A stretch of 64,000 nt of DNA from Comamonas fluminis (GTDB lineage Bacteria; Pseudomonadota; Gammaproteobacteria; Burkholderiales; Burkholderiaceae_C). This document shows, in pieces, positions 60,364-64,000 of the stretch. Location of the stretch: assembly GCF_019186805.1 (NCBI RefSeq), contig NZ_CP066783.1, forward strand, positions 1,997,501 to 2,061,500, given 5' to 3'. Position numbers and translations under genes: made by a program. The notes beneath the pieces were generated by a model. That model had not been told where the DNA came from and searched no databases. It saw nothing but the letters and a program-made list of their open reading frames with translations. Numbering within the stretch: position 1 is the first letter of the stretch; every line of letters starts with the position of its first letter.

Positions 60364-61560
60364 ATGCAATTTGCCAATCGACTCAACAACGTAGAGACCT
60401 CTGCGATTCGTGAACTGTTCAAACTGCTGGGCAAGCCCGGCATCATCAGTTTTGCGGGAGGCTTTCCGGACAGCGCCATGTTTGACGTGGCGGGCATCAG
60501 TGCCGCCTCGGCCAAGGCTCTGGAGCAAGAAGCCGGTGCAGCATTGCAGTACGGCGCGACCGAGGGCTACCAGCCCCTGCGCGAGCAACTGTCTGCCTTC
60601 ATGGCCACCAAGGGCGTGCCCGATGTGGCGCCCGAGCAGCTCATCGTCACCACCGGCAGCCAGCAGGCGCTGGACCTGCTGGGCAAGACCATGGTGGGTG
60701 AGGGTGACAAGGTCATCGTTGAAGGCCCCACTTTTCTGGCCACCATTCAGTGCTTTCGCTTGTACGGCGCCGAAGTGATCTCCGCCCCGGTGGACGAGCA
60801 CGGCGTCAAGACCGATGAGCTGGAAAAGCTGATTGCCGAACACAAGCCCAAGCTGGTCTATCTGATTCCCACCTTCGGCAACCCCAGCGGTGCAATGCTG
60901 AGTCTGGAGCGCCGCAAAAAAGTGCTGGAGCTGGCCGTGAAGTACCAGACGCTGGTGGTGGAAGACGACCCCTATGGCGATCTGTACTTTGACGCCGCGC
61001 CGCCTGCCAGCCTGCTGTCGCTCAGCCGTGAAGTACCCGGCAGCCGTGAATGGCTGGCGCATTGCGGATCGCTGTCCAAGGTGCTCAGCCCCGGCCTGCG
61101 CATTGGCTGGCTGATTGCCCAGCCAGAGCTGCTGGCCCGCGCCGTGATGTGCAAGCAGTTCAGCGATGCCCACACCAGCACCTTCGCTCAGGCCACGGCT
61201 GCGCAGTACCTGAAGTCTGGCGTCATGCCCAAGACCCTGGCCCATGTGCGCGAGGTCTATGCCAAGCGTGCCAAGGCCATGGGCGATGCACTGCGCGAGC
61301 AGCTTGGCGATGCCGTGGAGTTTGTGCAGCCTGCGGGTGGCCTGTTCATGTGGGTGCGCCTGACGGGTGCCCGCGGTCAGCTGGCCGATGCTGGAGCGCT
61401 GGCCAAGAAGGCCATCGAAGAGGGCGTGGCCTTTGTGCCCGGCGCACCGTTTTATGCCCAGAACCCGGATAACGCCACCTTCCGCCTGTCGTTTGCCACG
61501 GCCGATGAAGACAAGATCCGCGAAGGCATTGCACGTCTGGCCAAGGCACTTAAAGCATGA
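60364..61560 (+). CDS. PLP-dependent class I/II aminotransferase
   Basis: The start at 60364 (MQFANRLNNVETSAIREL) gives 398 residues. The fold is that of LysN/2-aminoadipate-type aminotransferases (MocR-like enzymes without the DNA-binding domain). ISFAGGFPDSAMF opens the domain and the PLP lysine lies in HCGSLSKVLSPGLRIGW. IPTFGNPSGAMLSLERRK and VVEDDPYGDLYFD complete it. The substrate (an amino acid such as 2-aminoadipate, or an aromatic or branched-chain one) cannot be fixed. Its stop overlaps slyX by four bases. Confidence 0.9.
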   Translation: MQFANRLNNVETSAIRELFKLLGKPGIISFAGGFPDSAMFDVAGISAASAKALEQEAGAALQYGATEGYQPLREQLSAFMATKGVPDVAPEQLIVTTGSQQALDLLGKTMVGEGDKVIVEGPTFLATIQCFRLYGAEVISAPVDEHGVKTDELEKLIAEHKPKLVYLIPTFGNPSGAMLSLERRKKVLELAVKYQTLVVEDDPYGDLYFDAAPPASLLSLSREVPGSREWLAHCGSLSKVLSPGLRIGWLIAQPELLARAVMCKQFSDAHTSTFAQATAAQYLKSGVMPKTLAHVREVYAKRAKAMGDALREQLGDAVEFVQPAGGLFMWVRLTGARGQLADAGALAKKAIEEGVAFVPGAPFYAQNPDNATFRLSFATADEDKIREGIARLAKALKA

Positions 61561-61799
61561 GTGAAGGCATGGGCGATACCCGCGAAGACCTGCACGCATT
61601 GCAGGAGCGCATCATGGAGCTGGAGATCAAGGCCAGCTACACCGAGGATTTGCTGGAGCAGTTGAACATGACCATCTATCGCCAGCAGGAGCAGATGGAT
61701 GTGCTCATCAACGAGCTGCGGGAACTCAAGCGCCAGACGCCCGATGGCGGCTCTGGCGCCCCGCGCAATCTGCGCGACGAATTGCCGCCCCACTATTGA
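61557..61799 (+). CDS. slyX: SlyX family protein
   Basis: The 80-residue coiled-coil protein starts with MSEGMGDTREDLHALQERIMELEIKASYTEDLLEQLN and ends in PPHY, as SlyX proteins do. Function is poorly known. It overlaps the aminotransferase gene and is followed by a strong terminator. Confidence 0.9.
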   Translation: MSEGMGDTREDLHALQERIMELEIKASYTEDLLEQLNMTIYRQQEQMDVLINELRELKRQTPDGGSGAPRNLRDELPPHY

Positions 61800-61819
61800 G
61801 CCGCTGCGGCTTTGCATGC

Positions 61820-61854
61820 AAAAAAGGGCCAGACATATGTCTGGCCCTTTTTTT
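61820..61854. terminator. Bidirectional terminator after slyX
   Basis: GGGCCAGACATATGTCTGGCCC is a near-perfect palindrome flanked by an A-run and a seven-T run. It closes slyX and could also close the small leftward DUF3149 gene. Confidence 0.93.
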
Positions 61855-61913
61855 GATTTCAACAATTCATTAGTGCTGTAGCCTAATAGCAGCAGGCGCT
61901 TTCAGCTATGAAT

Positions 61914-62063
61914 TCAGGACTTCTGCAGCGGCTCGCTGGCCACATTCTTCATCTTGCCCATGAACAAGCGGGTAAAGAAAACCGCCATCACGATGACCAG
62001 GACAATCACGGCCAAGCTCATCAGTCCATAGTCGGTGGAAAACAGGTCGATCATCAGCTTCAT
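61914..62063 (-). CDS. DUF3149-type single-helix microprotein
   Basis: This 49-residue protein starts MKLMIDLFSTDYGLMSLAVI, with AAGGAGG upstream, a very good ribosome site. It has one membrane helix (LMSLAVIVLVIVMAVFF), followed by TRLFMGKMKNVASEPLQKS. The LFSTDYGLMSL start and the short charged tail match DUF3149 proteins, which are widespread in betaproteobacteria and of unknown function. Confidence 0.85.
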   Translation of the reverse strand: MKLMIDLFSTDYGLMSLAVIVLVIVMAVFFTRLFMGKMKNVASEPLQKS

Positions 62064-62298
62064 GCGGCCCTCCTTGATGAATGCATTGAGCGTTGGGGCA
62101 ACTATGGCGGCGAACCGGCCAGAGGCCTTTGTGCTGCATCAAGCTGGCGGGCTTGCCCATCTGCGCCAGATCAAGCGGTTGATCTTCGGGCTGGCTGGTT
62201 TGTTGCGATTTATTGTTGCCAATGTCAAAACAACCCTGACATTTAGCGATGAAAATAGCGGCAGCAAGCATTTACTGATGAGCCGACTTGAGGACACC

Positions 62299-62787
62299 AT
62301 GAGCATCTGGTCCATTGACGCCCAGACCGTCACCCACAGCATTCAGCTGGCGGTGGCCCCCGTTTTCTTTTTGACAGCAGTTGCCGGGATGATTGGCTCG
62401 GTAGCGGGGCGGCTGGCGCGCATCATCGACCGCGCACGCAAGCTGGAAGAAAGCCTGCGCACGCTGGAGGACCATGATCTGGTTGCCCGCTATCTGAAAG
62501 AGCTGCACTTTCTGCGCGAGCGCGGGCGTCTGGCCAATGTGGCCATTGGCCTGCTCACGCTGTGCGGCATGTGCATCGGGCTGACCATCGTGCTGCTGTT
62601 TGTGGGGCAGGCCTACGGCGTCAGCGGTCACGGCTATGCCGTGTTCAGCTTTTTGCTGGGTGTGGTGGCCTTTGTCTCGGCGCTGTGCTGCTTCCTCTGG
62701 GAAACCGTCATGGCCACCCGCATTCTGGACTTCCACATGCTCACCCGCGCCAAGGCTGCGGTGCGTGATGTGGAGCGGGACAGCTAA
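62299..62787 (+). CDS. DUF2721 family membrane protein
   Basis: The ATG at 62299 has GAGGA five bases upstream. An in-frame ATG seven codons earlier is possible. The 162-residue protein has three hydrophobic helices (IQLAVAPVFFLTAVAGMIGSVAGRLARIIDR, then IGLLTLCGMCIGLTIVLLF and FSFLLGVVAFVSALCCF). It matches the DUF2721 pattern, with GRLARIIDRARKLE after the first helix. Function is unknown. Confidence 0.85.
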   Translation: MSIWSIDAQTVTHSIQLAVAPVFFLTAVAGMIGSVAGRLARIIDRARKLEESLRTLEDHDLVARYLKELHFLRERGRLANVAIGLLTLCGMCIGLTIVLLFVGQAYGVSGHGYAVFSFLLGVVAFVSALCCFLWETVMATRILDFHMLTRAKAAVRDVERDS

Positions 62788-62910
62788 AGCGACGCTTGTT
62801 TTGAGAGCGGGCTGTGCACGGTGTCTGCAGATTTTTGGATGGAATCGGCCTGAGGCCAAAGATGGATATGCGCAGCCAGCTATCAAAAATGAAGCTGCCT
62901 GCGTGAATCT

Positions 62911-63819
62911 TCAGCTCGCATCCTGCTCCAGCCAGGCCGCTGCGGCATGCAGCACGCAGTCCGTCAGCCGCTGCAGGCTGGCCTGCGCACTGCGCGTGTG
63001 GCACCAGTACAAGGGGGTGTAGAGGCTTTGCTCGGGCAGCAGCACTACCAGACTGCTGCGCTGCAACTCTGTCTCAATCATCTGCACGGGGTGCATGCCC
63101 CAGCCCATGCCCAGCTCCAGCGCGCGGGTGTAGCCCTGGTTGGAGGGCAGAAAGTGGCGCGCCGCATTGCGCCTGCCATCCACCCCCAGGCTTTGCAGCC
63201 ACTGGTCCTGCAGGCTGTCCTTGCGCCCGTAGCACATCATGGGGGACCGGGCGATGGCCTGCGGCGTCAGCCCCTGCGAGAAATGCCGCTCCACAAACGC
63301 AGGTGATGCCACGGCCACATAGCGCATGCCGCCCAGCGGCCAGGTGTTGCAGCCGGTGATGGCCGAGCCCGTGGCCGTGACAGCAGCCATGACTTCGCCT
63401 TGCTTGAGGCGCTGCGCCGTGTGGTCCTGATCGTCAATGCTGATATCCAGCAGCTCATTGCTGTCCTGCGTGAAGGCCGCCATGGCATCCATGAACCAGG
63501 TGGAGAGCGAATCGGCATTGACCGCCAGCTTCAGCGAGGGCAGGGCGCTCTGGCCTTCGGGAATCAGCTCGGGGTTCTTGCGGCGCAAATCGTTTTCCAG
63601 CAGTGCAACCTGCTCCACATGCAGGCACAGGCGCCGCCCCGCATCGGTGCCCGTGCAGGGCTGGCCGCGCAGCACCAGCACCTGGCCCACGCGCTCCTCC
63701 AGCTGCTTGATGCGCTGCGATACCGCCGAGGGCGTGACATGCAGCTTGTGCGCTGCACGTTCAAAACTGCCCTCGCGCACCACGGCGGCCAGCGCTTCCA
63801 GTCCTGCGTAGTCAAGCAT
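62911..63819 (-). CDS. argP: LysR-family regulator ArgP/IciA
   Basis: The 302-residue protein has an N-terminal helix-turn-helix (LEALAAVVREGSFERAAHKLHVTPSAVSQRIKQLEERVG). The QRIKQLEE and GQPC segments are typical of ArgP, which binds lysine and arginine and controls the LysE/ArgO exporter. It is divergent from the exporter gene, as expected. The 68-base gap is AT-rich and should hold both promoters and its binding site. Confidence 0.93.
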   Translation of the reverse strand: MLDYAGLEALAAVVREGSFERAAHKLHVTPSAVSQRIKQLEERVGQVLVLRGQPCTGTDAGRRLCLHVEQVALLENDLRRKNPELIPEGQSALPSLKLAVNADSLSTWFMDAMAAFTQDSNELLDISIDDQDHTAQRLKQGEVMAAVTATGSAITGCNTWPLGGMRYVAVASPAFVERHFSQGLTPQAIARSPMMCYGRKDSLQDQWLQSLGVDGRRNAARHFLPSNQGYTRALELGMGWGMHPVQMIETELQRSSLVVLLPEQSLYTPLYWCHTRSAQASLQRLTDCVLHAAAAWLEQDAS

Positions 63820-63887
63820 TAGAAATTCTTAATTTGATTGAGTAAATGTAATTTTACTTAACAAATGCTGCGCAGCACAATCGCGCC

Positions 63888-64000
63888 ATGCTTTCCTCTG
63901 AATTCTCCTCTGCATGGCTGGCCGGCTTTACGGTCTGCATCTCCCTCATCGTCTCGATTGGTGCTCAGAATCTGTATGTGCTGCGACAGGCTGTTCAGGG
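63888..64000 (+). CDS. LysE/ArgO-type amino acid exporter, N-terminal part
   Basis: The start at 63888 opens a frame (MLSSEFSSAWLAGFTVCISL, then IVSIGAQNLYVLRQAV) that runs out of the window. The first helix with SIGAQN and VLRQ matches LysE/ArgO exporters of basic amino acids. The divergent argP agrees with this. Only 37 residues are visible, so lysine, arginine or both remain open. Confidence 0.85.
   Translation, partial: MLSSEFSSAWLAGFTVCISLIVSIGAQNLYVLRQAVQ

Overview
The window looks like chromosomal DNA of a betaproteobacterium of the family Comamonadaceae, most like Comamonas or a close relative such as Delftia. This rests on the high G+C, the style of the proteins (Bug-type binding proteins, FNR-type Fnr, the cbb3 gene set, the zapA-6S RNA locus) and a short dispersed AGCTAT...ATAGC-type repeat that I associate with this family. 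Gene density is normal, most genes can be named, and I see no insertion sequence, prophage, tRNA, rRNA or CRISPR array. The species call is inference, since no search was possible.

Layout. 0-3 kb: the end of truB, typA, a small class I cytochrome c and a small Trp-rich membrane protein. 3-11.2 kb: a leftward five-gene operon encoding a response regulator, a histidine kinase and a tripartite RND efflux pump. 11.4-16.8 kb: ilvD, a Bug-type periplasmic binding protein, a GDSL-type lipoprotein hydrolase and lgt. 16.9-21.6 kb: a malonate module (malonyl-CoA decarboxylase, Bug-type binding protein, malonyl-CoA synthetase) with an inverted pair of GC-rich intergenic repeats on either side of matB. 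21.8-33.9 kb: a microaerobic block with uspA, ccoI-ccoS-ccoN-ccoO-ccoQ-ccoP, ccoG, ccoH, a small membrane protein, fnr, hemN and a SafE/DsbD-like membrane protein. Three FNR-type operators lie at the places where Fnr control would be expected. 33.9-39.2 kb: an HD-GYP phosphodiesterase gene overlapping a PAS-GGDEF-EAL gene, then a LuxR-type regulator. 39.3-40.3 kb: 6S RNA, zapA and a zapB-like gene.

40.5-55.5 kb is a cobalamin (B12) uptake and late-synthesis cluster. It has a cobalamin riboswitch, btuB, cobB/cbiA, cobU, btuF-btuC-btuD, cobO, bluB, cbiB, a cobD-like aminotransferase, cobQ/cbiP and cobT. Two genes with no known B12 role, a HipA-like kinase and a DUF3037 protein, sit inside it, as does a His-rich exported protein just before cobT. 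The genes overlap extensively and probably form one long operon, with bluB supplying the lower ligand and cobT activating it. No cobS and no corrin-ring genes are present in this window.

55.5-64 kb: nth, then a TpsB-type outer-membrane secretion protein next to a 633-residue Gly/Thr/Val-rich repeat lipoprotein. This pair resembles two-partner secretion, but the possible cargo is not a normal TpsA. The window ends with a class I aminotransferase, slyX, a DUF3149 microprotein, a DUF2721 protein, argP and the start of a LysE/ArgO-type exporter gene. The best candidates for undescribed biology are the TpsB/repeat-lipoprotein pair, the HipA-like/DUF3037 pair and the His-rich protein inside the B12 cluster, and the dispersed repeat that enters coding sequence.
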